Assembly (NCBI GenBank): GCA_051295955.1
Contig: JBPDWA010000004.1
Location: 62,001-126,000, forward strand
Length of the DNA stretch: 64,000 bases
Source of the DNA: Enterococcus faecalis_A
GTDB taxonomy: Bacteria > Bacillota > Bacilli > Lactobacillales > Enterococcaceae
Direction: 5' to 3'
Made by a program: the position numbers and the translations under genes. Shown piece after piece: positions 52,327-61,119 of the stretch; position 1 is the first letter of the stretch; the number at the start of each line of letters is the position of its first letter. The notes beneath the pieces are model-generated. The model was not told where the DNA came from. It did not search any database and saw only the letters and a list, made by a program, of their open reading frames with translations.

Positions 52327-52388
52327 ACTGTCACTCCTAACCAAGCAATTATAGCAAAATTTCTCTTAAAACAAAAGAATCTCAGCAT

Positions 52389-52476
52389 AAAAAAGACCGA
52401 GAAGCTTAGAAGAGCGCTCTATAATGAATACTATTTTCCAGCGTTTTCATTTCTTCTAGCTAAGTACTTCTCAGTC
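52389..52476 (-). terminator. Large terminator hairpin between the lapA-like gene and recJ
   Basis: Minus strand: outer 10-bp stem with one G-U (52395-52404 with 52467-52476), an inner partly paired region, and a T6 run at the low-coordinate side. The long loop is unusual for a plain terminator, but I find no T-box or riboswitch signature in it. Confidence 0.65.
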
Positions 52477-52492
52477 CTCTTATTCCTGAATG

Positions 52493-52924
52493 CTATTCTT
52501 TTTGATGATCTCTAGGCTTAGTATAGCGATCAATTCCTGTTTTTGTTTGATTACGATGGTCGCTGTCATCAGTTGCTTGTTTTAGTTGTTCATACTTGGC
52601 TTGCCAATCGGTTAGCTGTTGCTCGTAATTTTTTTGAATGGTGGCTTTTTCTTCTTGAGTAGCTTTGGCAGCATCAGTTTTCGCCTGTTCCAACTCTTTT
52701 TGTAACGCTCTAACTGTTTTTTTCTGGTTCCATATTGTAGTTGTAGACGCCAATAAACCAATCAACGCTCCAAGAATTGCTGAACCGAGGATAATAAGAA
52801 TTAAAGGACCTGTTATTTTCGCAAAACCGAAATTCACTGGTACAATTTGATTGTTCAACACGGCAAAGACGACTACCAACAAAACTAAAATCAAACCTAT
52901 TATCACACGCCACTGATTTTTCAT
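52493..52924 (-). CDS. LapA-domain membrane protein with coiled-coil tail
   Basis: A 143-residue protein. Two membrane helices (VIIGLILVLLVVVFAVL and LILIILGSAILGALIGLLA) flank the NNQIVPVNFGFAKI loop typical of the LapA (DUF1049) family. A C-terminal helical stretch (residues 70-125, VRALQKELEQAKTDAAKA) is probably a coiled coil, then a polar end. In Gram-negatives the family works with LPS assembly; in Firmicutes its role is unknown. GGAGGG precedes the ATG. Confidence 0.85.
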   Translation of the reverse strand: MKNQWRVIIGLILVLLVVVFAVLNNQIVPVNFGFAKITGPLILIILGSAILGALIGLLASTTTIWNQKKTVRALQKELEQAKTDAAKATQEEKATIQKNYEQQLTDWQAKYEQLKQATDDSDHRNQTKTGIDRYTKPRDHQKE

Positions 52925-52936
52925 TTTGGTTCCCTC

Positions 52937-53725
52937 CTATTTTTTATTGAAAACCGTTCCGGCAATCAGGTCCCCTAAATGAGGAAAGAGTCCATATAAG
53001 CGAGCAGCACCCTCCATCAATAATGGACGATTGATCTCACGTCTTGAGCTGCCCATACTGTTGACGATCTCGCCAGCTAAAATCGTAGGATTTAAAACAA
53101 TCCAATCAACAGACTCCAGATAGGTTCCCTTGGGATCTGCGGTTTCAAAAAAATTGGTTTTGATAGGTCCGGGATTAACCGTCGTCACTGCAATTCCTAA
53201 CGGTTTCAACTCTAAGCGCAAAGCATCAGAAAAACCACGTACTGCAAATTTCGTTGCTGAATAAATCGCTGTCTTAGGCGTCGCCATTTTACTAGCCATT
53301 GAAGCCACATTAATGATATGGCCTTGATGTTGCTCTGCCATTTTAATTGCTACTTTTTGCGTAAAGGTCATCAGACCAAGCACGTTCACATCAAACATTT
53401 TGCGAGCAATTGCTAAATCTGTTTCAATAAAGTTTTCAAATAAGCCAAAGCCTGCGTTATTCACCAGTACGTCAATTGTTCCTACTTCAGCAAAAATACG
53501 GGCCGTCGTTTTTTCTACACTTTCAGGATCAGCGATATCCAGTTCATAGGCATAACTAGCTGGTGCACCTAATTCCTGACAACGGGTACGGACTTGTTCC
53601 GACAAATTAATTCTGCGAGCACAAATCACCACGATTGCTCCTTTTTGGGCCGCTTCGTAACAAATTTGCTCCCCTAAACCTGCCGATCCTCCTGTCACAA
53701 CGACTGTTTTCCCAGCTATATTCAT
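52937..53725 (-). CDS. Short-chain dehydrogenase/reductase
   Basis: NAD(P)-dependent oxidoreductase with a classical SDR fold. TGGSAGLGEQICYEAA is the cofactor loop, CARR suggests NADP(H) preference, NNAG is the structural motif, and the catalytic Ser and YSATKFAVRGF Tyr/Lys are present. At 262 residues it is a single-domain SDR; substrate unknown. I start at ATG 53725 (MNIAGKTVVVTGG), preceded by AGGAGG; a longer frame overlapping rnz exists but lacks a site. It lies directly downstream of rnz. Confidence 0.9.
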   Translation of the reverse strand: MNIAGKTVVVTGGSAGLGEQICYEAAQKGAIVVICARRINLSEQVRTRCQELGAPASYAYELDIADPESVEKTTARIFAEVGTIDVLVNNAGFGLFENFIETDLAIARKMFDVNVLGLMTFTQKVAIKMAEQHQGHIINVASMASKMATPKTAIYSATKFAVRGFSDALRLELKPLGIAVTTVNPGPIKTNFFETADPKGTYLESVDWIVLNPTILAGEIVNSMGSSRREINRPLLMEGAARLYGLFPHLGDLIAGTVFNKK

Positions 53726-53741
53726 CTTTGTTCCTCCTTTT

Positions 53742-54674
53742 TTATACTTCGGCAAATGGAATATCAAAGCACTCTAAATCCCGCATGATTTTAGTTGCTG
53801 GAAAAATCTCCTGAGCTTCTTTTTCTAACTGAAGTGCATCGTTAGTTAAATAACGGGCGCTAATATGGGTTAATAATAACTGTCGAACACCGGCAGCTTC
53901 AGCTACTTCAGCTGCCTGATGAGTGGTTGAATGATAATAGGCCCTGGCCATTTGTGCTTCTTTTTTATTAAAAGTACTTTCGTGAACCAACACATCGGCA
54001 TTTTCAGCTAATGTTATGCTATTTTTGGTTTTGCGTGTATCGCCTAAAATCGTCACGATACGTCCTGGCTTCGGTGTTCCTACAAATTCCCGGCCATTTA
54101 ACTCTTGCCCTTCAAAATGGATCGTTTCTCCTCGTTTCAACTTACCGTAAAGCGGACCGAAAGGAATGCCGATAGCCTGTAATTTATCCACTTGCAACTC
54201 TCCTTCATGGTCCTTTTCTTCAACACGATAGCCGAAACTGATAATTCCATGATCTAAAGGTTTACAACGAACAGTAAACTGCTTGTCTTGGAAAATGACG
54301 TCACTGTCTCTGGTAAGTTCAATAAATTTTAGCGGATAAGCTAACCGTGTTTGCGAAACCCGCAAGGCTGTTTTAACAAATTCGGCTACACCTACCGGTC
54401 CGTAAATTTCCAGAGCTTCATTACCGCCTTGAAAAGAACGGCTGCTTAGCAAGCCCGGCAACCCGAAAAGATGATCCCCATGCAAATGAGTGATAAAAAT
54501 CTTTTCAATTTTTCTAGGCCGAATATTACTTCGTAAAATTTGTAGCTGTGTTCCTTCTCCGCAGTCAAATAACCAGACAGCGTTTCGTTCATCTAAAAGC
54601 TTGAGCGCAATTCCGCTCACATTGCGATGTTTTGCTGGTACACCAGCGCCTGTTCCTAAGAATTGTAATTCCAT
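53742..54674 (-). CDS. rnz: Ribonuclease Z
   Basis: Endonuclease that matures the 3' ends of tRNA precursors lacking encoded CCA. It is a metallo-beta-lactamase fold enzyme: ITHLHGDHLFGLPGLL provides the zinc ligands, LDHGIISFGYRVEE the next, and LTHISARY the last; QFLGTGAGVPAKHRNVS is the family start. At 310 residues it is the short bacterial form. AAGGGGAA precedes the ATG. Confidence 0.96.
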   Translation of the reverse strand: MELQFLGTGAGVPAKHRNVSGIALKLLDERNAVWLFDCGEGTQLQILRSNIRPRKIEKIFITHLHGDHLFGLPGLLSSRSFQGGNEALEIYGPVGVAEFVKTALRVSQTRLAYPLKFIELTRDSDVIFQDKQFTVRCKPLDHGIISFGYRVEEKDHEGELQVDKLQAIGIPFGPLYGKLKRGETIHFEGQELNGREFVGTPKPGRIVTILGDTRKTKNSITLAENADVLVHESTFNKKEAQMARAYYHSTTHQAAEVAEAAGVRQLLLTHISARYLTNDALQLEKEAQEIFPATKIMRDLECFDIPFAEV

Positions 54675-54730
54675 GGGGTTCCCCTTACTTTCTTAAATCT
54701 TCTTTTTTATTTTAGAAGAAGTTGCCAACT

Positions 54731-56046
54731 TTAGCAAATGTCATTCTTTTTAAAAGGAATTTTGAGCGTTACTGTTGCTCCTTGTGGTTTTGTGTCGCTA
54801 ATCTCGCTTGTTCCTTGATGACTGTTAATAATCCACTTGGCAATAGATAAGCCGATGCCATAACCGCCAGTTTTTCGATTTCTTGATTGTTCCCCTCGAT
54901 AAAACCGTTCTAAAATTGCTGTTTTTTTGAGTATCGGCAATCCCGATCCCGGTATCAGATAGCGTCAACTGCCAGCTAAGGTCTGTAAAAGTAGATTGAA
55001 CTGTAATCCGATCTCCTGCTTGCGTATATTTTAAGGCATTGTCTAATAAATTAACAATACATTGGTGGATACAGCGAGGATCAATCTTCAGTTGTCCATC
55101 TTGGTTTAATTGCAGCGTCATTACTTTAGCTTCTGCCGCTGCCAATTCTTCATAAGGTAAGAGCACTTCTTTTAAAAAAGGCTGCATGGCAATCGGCTCT
55201 TTTTTGCAAAAGTACTTCATTCACATCTGAGCGGGCTAATAACAATAACTCATTAATCAGCTGGTTTAACCGTCGGACTTCATTTAACGATAAAGCGATT
55301 GTTTCAGACTCTTCTAAAATAGTTTTATGGGCTATCGTAAAAAGCTTTTCCAGTTTTGTTTGAATAATTGTCAAAGGTGTCCGTAATTCGTGAGACGCAT
55401 TTTCAACAAATTCCTGTTGCTTTTTCCAAGAGCGAAAAATCGGACGCATAAGATAGTTGGATAAAAAATAGCTTAGTACGATGGATAACAAGCTAAACAT
55501 CAACATGCAAATAATTAAAATCTGTTTGACCCGTTGTACCGTACCTTGAATAGGATCGGTGTTCTCTAAAAGCTGTAGGTAAGCCACTTTATTAGCAGCT
55601 GTACTAGTTACTGGTAGGGTAATCGAACGAAACTGCAGTTGCTTGTGATTGCTATCTTTTGTTTCTAAATTAACGATTCTATTGAGTTGTTATTCTTCCA
55701 GCTGTAACAAGGCGAAAGCGATCAATCGAGAACCTAACACTGCTTGGTTGACAATTGTTCCATCTTTACTCCAAAGAATAACTTGTTGTTGAAAATTATT
55801 AGGCGGTGGATTATCCAACTTTTTATCAGGATGGTTTTGGTTGCTTCGTTGATTGCCACTTATTTGACGTTGAATAAATTGCTGATCACCAGCTAAACGT
55901 AATAAATCTTGATCCACCTGTTGATAAATCGAAGATTGTAACAATTGAAAGACGATGAGTTCTAAAAGTAAAAAAATACTGGCAAAAGCAATTAAATGTA
56001 GAAAAAAATAGTGGATACGTTGTTTGCGATTCAGTTGTTCATTCAT
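54731..56046 (-). pseudogene. Sensor histidine kinase, multiply broken
   Basis: A membrane kinase gene in pieces. The start (MNEQLNRKQRIHYFFLHLIA, membrane helix, sensor region) ends at TAA 55690-55692; the same frame resumes with a second helix and the H-box FVENASHELRTPLTIIQTKL. A frameshift near 55210 leads to the N-box CIVNLLDNALKYTQAGDRIT and DTGIGIAD, and another near 54935 to ERFYRGEQSRNRKTGGYGIG. One stop and two frameshifts remove function. It overlaps the end of the response-regulator remnant, as in an intact pair. Confidence 0.88.
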
Positions 56047-56731
56047 TGGTTTTTACCTCAAACGGTTCAAAAAGATACCCAACATTGCGCAGTGTTTTGA
56101 TCCATTGATCTACTTGTTGATCTTTCAAACGTTTGCGTAAGCGGCTCATATACACTTCTACAACCGTCAACGTCGTATCCGATTGAAAGTCCCAAATCCG
56201 GTCAAACAATTGGTCTTTAGTGACAATCCGACCTTGGTTTTGAATTAAATACTGCACCAAATCAAATTCTTTGCCATGTAAGCTCAGTTTTTGATTATAA
56301 AAGCTAGCGGTTCTGTTATTTAAATTTAAACTTAAACCATTTAAGACAAGCATATTTTGTTGATTGAGGCCTTGACTACGGCGAATCAATGCTTAACTTC
56401 TCATTATCAATTCTTTCCGGTGAAAGAGTTTCGTTAAATAATCATCACAGCCATTTTCAAATCCGAGTACCTTATCTTTTAAACCATCTTTAGCAGTTAA
56501 AATTAATATCGGTATTGCTACATTTTGCTGGCACAGTTTTTTTAACACTCGTTCTCCCGACAGCTCCGGCAGCATCAAATCCAAAACGATCAAATCGTAA
56601 CGGTTAGTCTCTCCTTCAAAGAGGGCTTCTTCACCATTCTAGACTTGATGGACAGTTCCGATTTCCATTAAAATTTTATAGATGCTATCTGATAAAACTT
56701 CGTCATCTTCAACTAAAAGGTTTTTAAACAT
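56039..56731 (-). pseudogene. OmpR-family response regulator with two in-frame stops
   Basis: From ATG 56731 (AAGGAG upstream) the frame reads MFKNLLVEDDEVLSDSIYKI, meets TAG at 56639-56641, continues GEEALFEGETNRYDLIVLDL (phospho-acceptor Asp) and LMLPELSGERVLKKL, meets TAA at 56393-56395 in the segment normally reading IKALIRR, then completes the winged-helix output domain (KEFDLVQYLIQNQGRIVTKD; RNVGYLFEP). The usual TKPF reads TKLF. There is no frameshift; the two stops alone disrupt it. It is the partner of the broken kinase that follows. Confidence 0.88.
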
Positions 56732-56949
56732 CTGAAGGCTCCTTCTCATTTTTTGACGCTTTCTTTTAGCAGAAAACTAAAAGGCAGAACAATTACCTTC
56801 ACTCTTTTAACCAAATAATTTCTTATTTTCGTTAGTCTTCATATTTTTTTAAATATTTTGATGATTGATCTAGCTGACATTGAAATTTTTTTACCGCAAA
56901 AAACCTTTTGATAGTGAGAGAAACTCAGTATCAAAAGGTTTTCATCTGG

Positions 56950-57195
56950 CTATTTGCCATCTAAGATATTTAAGCGGACTTTTTTGGGTCCTTTGGTACG
57001 CACACTGTAAACAACCGTACGAATTGCTTTAGCCACTCGTCCTTGTTTACCAATGACACGGCCGATATCATCTTGGGCAACAGTTAAATTATATTCGAGA
57101 AAGTCTTCAGACTCCTCAACGTCTAATTGAACTGCTTCTGGTTGACTGACTAACGGACGGACAATCGTTAAAATTAACTCTTTCACATCGGTCAT
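56950..57195 (-). CDS. khpA: KhpA, KH-domain RNA-binding protein
   Basis: An 81-residue single KH domain (formerly YlqC) that binds RNA and, with KhpB, affects cell elongation in streptococci. The RNA-binding loop is GRVIGKQGRVAKAIRT. I start at ATG 57195 (MTDVKELILTIV), 7 nt after AAGGTG; an in-frame GTG lies 9 bp upstream. It follows rpsP by 10 bp, a conserved pairing in Firmicutes (usually continuing to rimM and trmD, which are not next here). Confidence 0.93.
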   Translation of the reverse strand: MTDVKELILTIVRPLVSQPEAVQLDVEESEDFLEYNLTVAQDDIGRVIGKQGRVAKAIRTVVYSVRTKGPKKVRLNILDGK

Positions 57196-57205
57196 TTCAA
57201 TCACC

Positions 57206-57481
57206 TTATTTCTTTACTTGCTTAGCTTCATGATGTTTTTTCATAACGCCTTCTTTTGAAAGGATATTACGAACCGTATCTGAAGGTTGCGCACCTTTAG
57301 ACAACCATTCTAAAACTAAATCTTCTTTTAGAACTACTTCTGCAGGGTCTTTCAAAGGATTGTAAGTACCTACAGTTTCGATGAAACGTCCATCACGTGG
57401 AGAACGAGAATCAGCGACTACAATACGGTAAAAAGGGCTTTTTTTAGAACCCATCCGTTTTAAACGAATTTTAACTGCCAT
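57206..57481 (-). CDS. rpsP: 30S ribosomal protein S16
   Basis: Small-subunit protein needed for 30S assembly. The N-terminal MAVKIRLKRMGSKKSPFYRI and VVADSRSPRDGRFIETVGTY are diagnostic. At 91 residues it is the normal length. A CGGAGG site precedes the ATG, and a good promoter lies 40 bp upstream. It is cotranscribed with khpA. Confidence 0.97.
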   Translation of the reverse strand: MAVKIRLKRMGSKKSPFYRIVVADSRSPRDGRFIETVGTYNPLKDPAEVVLKEDLVLEWLSKGAQPSDTVRNILSKEGVMKKHHEAKQVKK

Positions 57482-57518
57482 AATTTATTACACCTCCGTT
57501 AACTTAATCACAGATCAT

Positions 57519-57547
57519 AGTGTAACAGATTTTAAATCCTCTGTAAA
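57519..57547 (-). promoter_or_regulatory. rpsP promoter
   Basis: Minus strand: -35 TTTACA (57542-57547), 17-bp spacer, -10 TACACT (57519-57524). The rest of the gap up to the FMN reductase gene holds only a T-rich stretch near 57670 and that gene's promoter. Confidence 0.75.
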
Positions 57548-57744
57548 GACTTTTTTCTTGACACCATTATTTTAGCTGGTAACGTTCCTTCAAGTGCGTT
57601 ATACTAAAAGAACCTTGGCAGGGGCAATTGCTCAAATGAAACGGGAAAGACAGAATTCGCTGTTTTTCCTGTTTTTTTTTTTAACTTCTCCCCTAAGATG
57701 TAAAGCTCATTCTCTTAACAACACCACTCTTTAAGCGTTAATCG

Positions 57745-57773
57745 TTGCACAATTAGTTTATGGGTAGTACTAT
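57745..57773 (+). promoter_or_regulatory. Promoter of the FMN reductase gene
   Basis: TTGCAC (57745-57750), 17-bp spacer, TACTAT (57768-57773). Confidence 0.65.
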
Positions 57774-57807
57774 CATAAAGTAAGTAAAAGGAATGGAGGA
57801 ACAAACG

Positions 57808-58362
57808 ATGACGAAAAAAATCGGGATTTTTGTAGGAAGTTTGCGTAAAGGTTCTTATAATCGAATCGTGGCAGAAACGATGGCGCAATTATTTCCTGAA
57901 GCGTTTGAAACAGAATTTGTTGATTTAAGTGGGTTGGAAATGTACAATCAGGATTTAGACGATGAAGGTCAACCAACGGTCGCTTGGACTGCTTTTCGTA
58001 ATCAAGTGAAAGCCTTGGATGGCGTTGTTTTTGTATCCCCGGAATATAACCGTTCAGTGCCGGCTGTCTTAAAAAATGCGCTAGACGTAGGCTCTCGTCC
58101 TTATGGTGAAAGTGTCTGGGATAGCAAACCAGGCTTGGTAGTTACCGTATCTCCTGGAGCCATTGGTGGTTTTGGTGCCAACCATCACCTGCGTCAATCA
58201 CTTGTTTTTCTAAATGTACCGACGTTGCAACAGCCAGAAGCTTACATCGGCAATATCACCAATGCATTAAATGAAGATGGCACAGTAGTTGAGGGAACAG
58301 TATCGTTCTTGCAATCGATCGTTGATGCTTATGTAGCTTTTTTCAAACGTTTAACTGACTAA
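57808..58362 (+). CDS. NADPH-dependent FMN reductase family flavoprotein
   Basis: Flavodoxin-like reductase, probably a quinone or azo/chromate-type reductase using FMN and NAD(P)H. IGIFVGSLRKGSYNRIVAE is the FMN phosphate loop and FVSPEYNRSVPAVLKNALD the conserved flavin-binding segment; VTVSPGAIGGFGANHHLRQS closes the site. At 184 residues it is normal. ATG 57808 has GGAGG 7 nt upstream; an in-frame ATG 15 bp earlier lies before that site. Monocistronic, between oppositely oriented rpsP and ffh. Confidence 0.9.
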   Translation: MTKKIGIFVGSLRKGSYNRIVAETMAQLFPEAFETEFVDLSGLEMYNQDLDDEGQPTVAWTAFRNQVKALDGVVFVSPEYNRSVPAVLKNALDVGSRPYGESVWDSKPGLVVTVSPGAIGGFGANHHLRQSLVFLNVPTLQQPEAYIGNITNALNEDGTVVEGTVSFLQSIVDAYVAFFKRLTD

Positions 58363-58393
58363 AAAAACGAAGCAAGACACATAATAACATAGT

Positions 58394-58443
58394 AACAGCT
58401 TTACTTAACGCTTGCTTGTTACAAAGCATTAAGTAAAGCTGTT
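58394..58443 (+). terminator. Hairpin after the FMN reductase gene
   Basis: A perfect 15-bp outer stem (58394-58408 with 58429-58443) with a further short inner stem. Only TT follows, so termination strength is uncertain; it may serve both this gene and the converging ffh. Confidence 0.6.
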
Positions 58444-58549
58444 TTGGGTTGTAATTAATTCAAAAAGATTTTCGTTTTTTTTTACGGTTTTAACAAATAA
58501 TTATCAAGGCTTTATCATATAGAAAAAAAGAACCTATTTTTCTTTTGAG

Positions 58550-59965
58550 TTACCGTTTTTTCTTCTTCTTTTTGTTTTTCTTGATCATGCGGTTCATGGC
58601 CATCTTGCCTAGTTTGCCTTTAACTCCGCCACCAAACATTTGGTCCATACCCGGGATATCCATATTGCCTTTGGACATCTGCTGCATCATTTTTTTTGAT
58701 TCTTTGAATTGTTTGATCATCCGGTTTACTTCGACGACGCTGTTCCCTGATCCGGCGGCAATTCTGCGACGACGGCTAGGATTTAACAAGTCCGGATTTT
58801 CCCGCTCAGTCGGCGTCATTGAAAGAACCATCGCCCGTTTTCGTGCTACTTCTTTGGGATCAACTTTCACATTCTCCAAACCAGGCATATTATTCATACC
58901 GGGAATCATCTTCAACAGATCTTCAATCGGTCCCATGCCCATCACTTGATCCAACTGCTCAATAAAGTCGTTGAAATCAAAGCTGTTCTCTTTCATTTTT
59001 TGAGCGAGTTCTTCTGCTTTTTTCTCGTCGTATTCTTGTTGGGCTTTTTCAATTAACGTCAACATATCACCCATACCTAAAATACGGCTGGCCATTCGAT
59101 CGGGATGGAATACTTCCAAATCAGTTAGTTTTTCGCCGGAACCAATAAATTTAATTGGTGCTCCCGTCACAGCACGAATTGATAACGCTGCCCCGCCACG
59201 AGTATCGCCATCTAATTTCGTAATCACAACCCCTGTTAGACCTAGTTGTTGATTGAAGCTATCCGCTACATTAACAGCGTCTTGTCCGGTCATAGCATCG
59301 ACAACTAAAAGAATTTCATCCGGTTGAGCTACTCCTTTAATTTGTTTTAGCTCATCCATCAGATGTTCGTCAATATGCAAACGACCGGCCGTATCAATCA
59401 AGACATAATCATTCTTCTTTTCTTTAGCTAGCTCCATTCCTTGACGAACGATTTCCACCGGATTGGTGTCAGTGCCCAGCTCAAAAACCGGGACGTCTAA
59501 TTGCTGGCCTAAAACTTTCAACTGATCAATAGCCGCCGGGCGATAAACGTCACCGGCTATCATCAAAGGCCGAGCATTTTCCTGCTTGATTAAATGTTGA
59601 GCTAACTTACCGGCAAACGTTGTTTTACCGGCCCCTTGCAAACCAACCATCATGATCACCGTTGGAATTTTCGGGGATTTATTCAAAGTAGCGGTTTCTG
59701 AGCCTAAGGTAGCAGTCAGCTCTTCATTGACAATTTTTACAACTTGCTGTGCCGGCGACAAGCTTTCTAAAACTTCCGCACCGACGGCCCGTTCACGGAC
59801 GCGTTTCGTAAAGTCTTTAACTACTTGCAAGTTTACGTCGGCTTCTAATAAAGCTAGGCGAATTTCCCGCATCATTTCTTTGACGTCAGCTTCAGATACT
59901 TTTCCTTTGCGACGTAATTTACTCATCGCCTGTTGCAGGCGGTCGGTCAAACTTTCAAAAGCCAT
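58550..59965 (-). CDS. ffh: Signal recognition particle protein Ffh
   Basis: SRP54 GTPase that targets nascent membrane and secreted proteins with 4.5S RNA and FtsY. N domain, then G domain with GLQGAGKTTFAGKLAQHL, DTAGRLHID and TKLDGDTRGGAAL, then the Met-rich M domain (FKESKKMMQQMSKGNMDIPG) ending in a Lys-rich tail. At 471 residues it is standard. GAGGAATG precedes the ATG. It follows ylxM by 4 bp. Confidence 0.97.
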   Translation of the reverse strand: MAFESLTDRLQQAMSKLRRKGKVSEADVKEMMREIRLALLEADVNLQVVKDFTKRVRERAVGAEVLESLSPAQQVVKIVNEELTATLGSETATLNKSPKIPTVIMMVGLQGAGKTTFAGKLAQHLIKQENARPLMIAGDVYRPAAIDQLKVLGQQLDVPVFELGTDTNPVEIVRQGMELAKEKKNDYVLIDTAGRLHIDEHLMDELKQIKGVAQPDEILLVVDAMTGQDAVNVADSFNQQLGLTGVVITKLDGDTRGGAALSIRAVTGAPIKFIGSGEKLTDLEVFHPDRMASRILGMGDMLTLIEKAQQEYDEKKAEELAQKMKENSFDFNDFIEQLDQVMGMGPIEDLLKMIPGMNNMPGLENVKVDPKEVARKRAMVLSMTPTERENPDLLNPSRRRRIAAGSGNSVVEVNRMIKQFKESKKMMQQMSKGNMDIPGMDQMFGGGVKGKLGKMAMNRMIKKNKKKKKKR

Positions 59966-59969
59966 ATTC

Positions 59970-60308
59970 TCATTCCTCTATTTCTTGTATTTGTTCAATC
60001 AGTGTTAACAGTTCCACGTCTTTGGGATAGGTTTCATTTACATAAGCACTCATTTGGTCAAGATACGTTTTACGTACCCTGTAGTCTGAATAAAGATGCA
60101 GTTTTTTTTCATATTCTTCTAAAATTTTCTCCGTGCGCTTAATGTTGTCATAAACCGCTTGGCGGCTAACTTCATACTCTTCAGCAATTTCTCCCAAAGA
60201 AAAATCATCTGCATAATACAACTCCATATAATTCATTTGCTTTTCCGTTAATAACGTGGCGTAAAATTCAAATAACGCATTCATGCGATTTGTTTTTTCC
60301 ATTTCCAT
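59970..60308 (-). CDS. ylxM: YlxM, putative helix-turn-helix SRP accessory protein
   Basis: A 112-residue sigma-like helix-turn-helix protein (LTEKQMNYMELYYADDFSLG with EIAEEYEVSRQAVYDNIKRT) that is always near ffh; the streptococcal homologue binds SRP RNA and modulates targeting. AAGGAG lies 8 nt before the ATG. The gene ends 4 bp before ffh, so the two are translated together. Confidence 0.94.
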   Translation of the reverse strand: MEMEKTNRMNALFEFYATLLTEKQMNYMELYYADDFSLGEIAEEYEVSRQAVYDNIKRTEKILEEYEKKLHLYSDYRVRKTYLDQMSAYVNETYPKDVELLTLIEQIQEIEE

Positions 60309-60442
60309 GAGACGCGCTCCTTCTTCAATCCCTTATAGGTTACCGATTTCGGCGGCGTTAGTCAATCATTTTTTCTGAATTCCGGCTATTTTTTGCCTCT
60401 TAAACAGTCTGATAAGACCGCTTTTGGCTCTCTTACTATCGT

Positions 60443-60910
60443 TTACAGGCATTGATGTTTAAAGACCTCCCAATCAGTTTCTGAAAATACCGTCAAACCT
60501 TGCATTAAAAAATACGCAGTAGCTACACCGACACCGGCTTTTTTGACACCTGGAAATTAGCTTATGAAAAATGACAAGCATAAAAGGTTCAACAACTACT
60601 GCTAAAAGAAAAAAGTCCTTCTTGAGGGCGTCATTTTATTTATGACGGTCAATAGAGCACCTCTTTTAAAAACCGCTGTCAAATCTTCTCCGGTAGCACT
60701 TAGCGCTTGAGCTGAACCTGGCCACACTGAAAAACCATCACCACCGATAGTTTCAGCTGGCGGTTTAGTAAACGGCAACTCAGTCAACACCTCCGGACAA
60801 ATTAGCACTGCTTTGCCTTGTTCAATTAATGCTTGGAGTTGTGAAAGACCTTGAGCACAGCCATCATAGCGACAACAAATCCCACCAGAACAACTATTGA
60901 TTCCTACCAT
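60443..60910 (-). pseudogene. DUF523 family protein, frameshifted
   Basis: A good ribosome site (GGGAAGG) and ATG open MVGINSCSGGICCRYDGCAQ, then LICPEVLTELPFTKPPAETI and DLTAVFKRGALL, all diagnostic of DUF523. The frame is lost near 60620. Later fragments still match the C-terminal half: SSS-TFYACHFS, then KKAGVGVATAYFLMQGLTVF with SETDWEVFKHQCL at the end. At least two frameshifts and two stops separate these. The family's function is unknown. Confidence 0.78.
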
Positions 60911-61119
60911 TGCCTTCCCTCTTTTTATCCCTTTTATTATACCATGACTTAACCTTTGGCAATAGTCATAGAAAACTTTTCAAAACGTTTCAGTTTGCTT
61001 GGAATCTTATGGTAAAATAGCAGCAAGATTTATTTACCTTTTTTTAAAATAGAAAGTCCAAAAGTATAATTCAAAACCAAACGAGAATGCACAAGTTTTG
61101 AACGTAAAGGAGCTAACTC

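Noticed and set aside
52389..52476. Large hairpin considered as a T-box or riboswitch
   Set aside because: It lies downstream of the lapA-like gene and lacks the T-box core sequence; recJ has no tRNA-related role. A terminator explains it.
58545..58949. A 134-codon plus-strand frame opposite ffh
   Set aside because: It is the antisense of the conserved ffh M domain, hydrophobic because it mirrors Lys/Met codons, and has no ribosome site.
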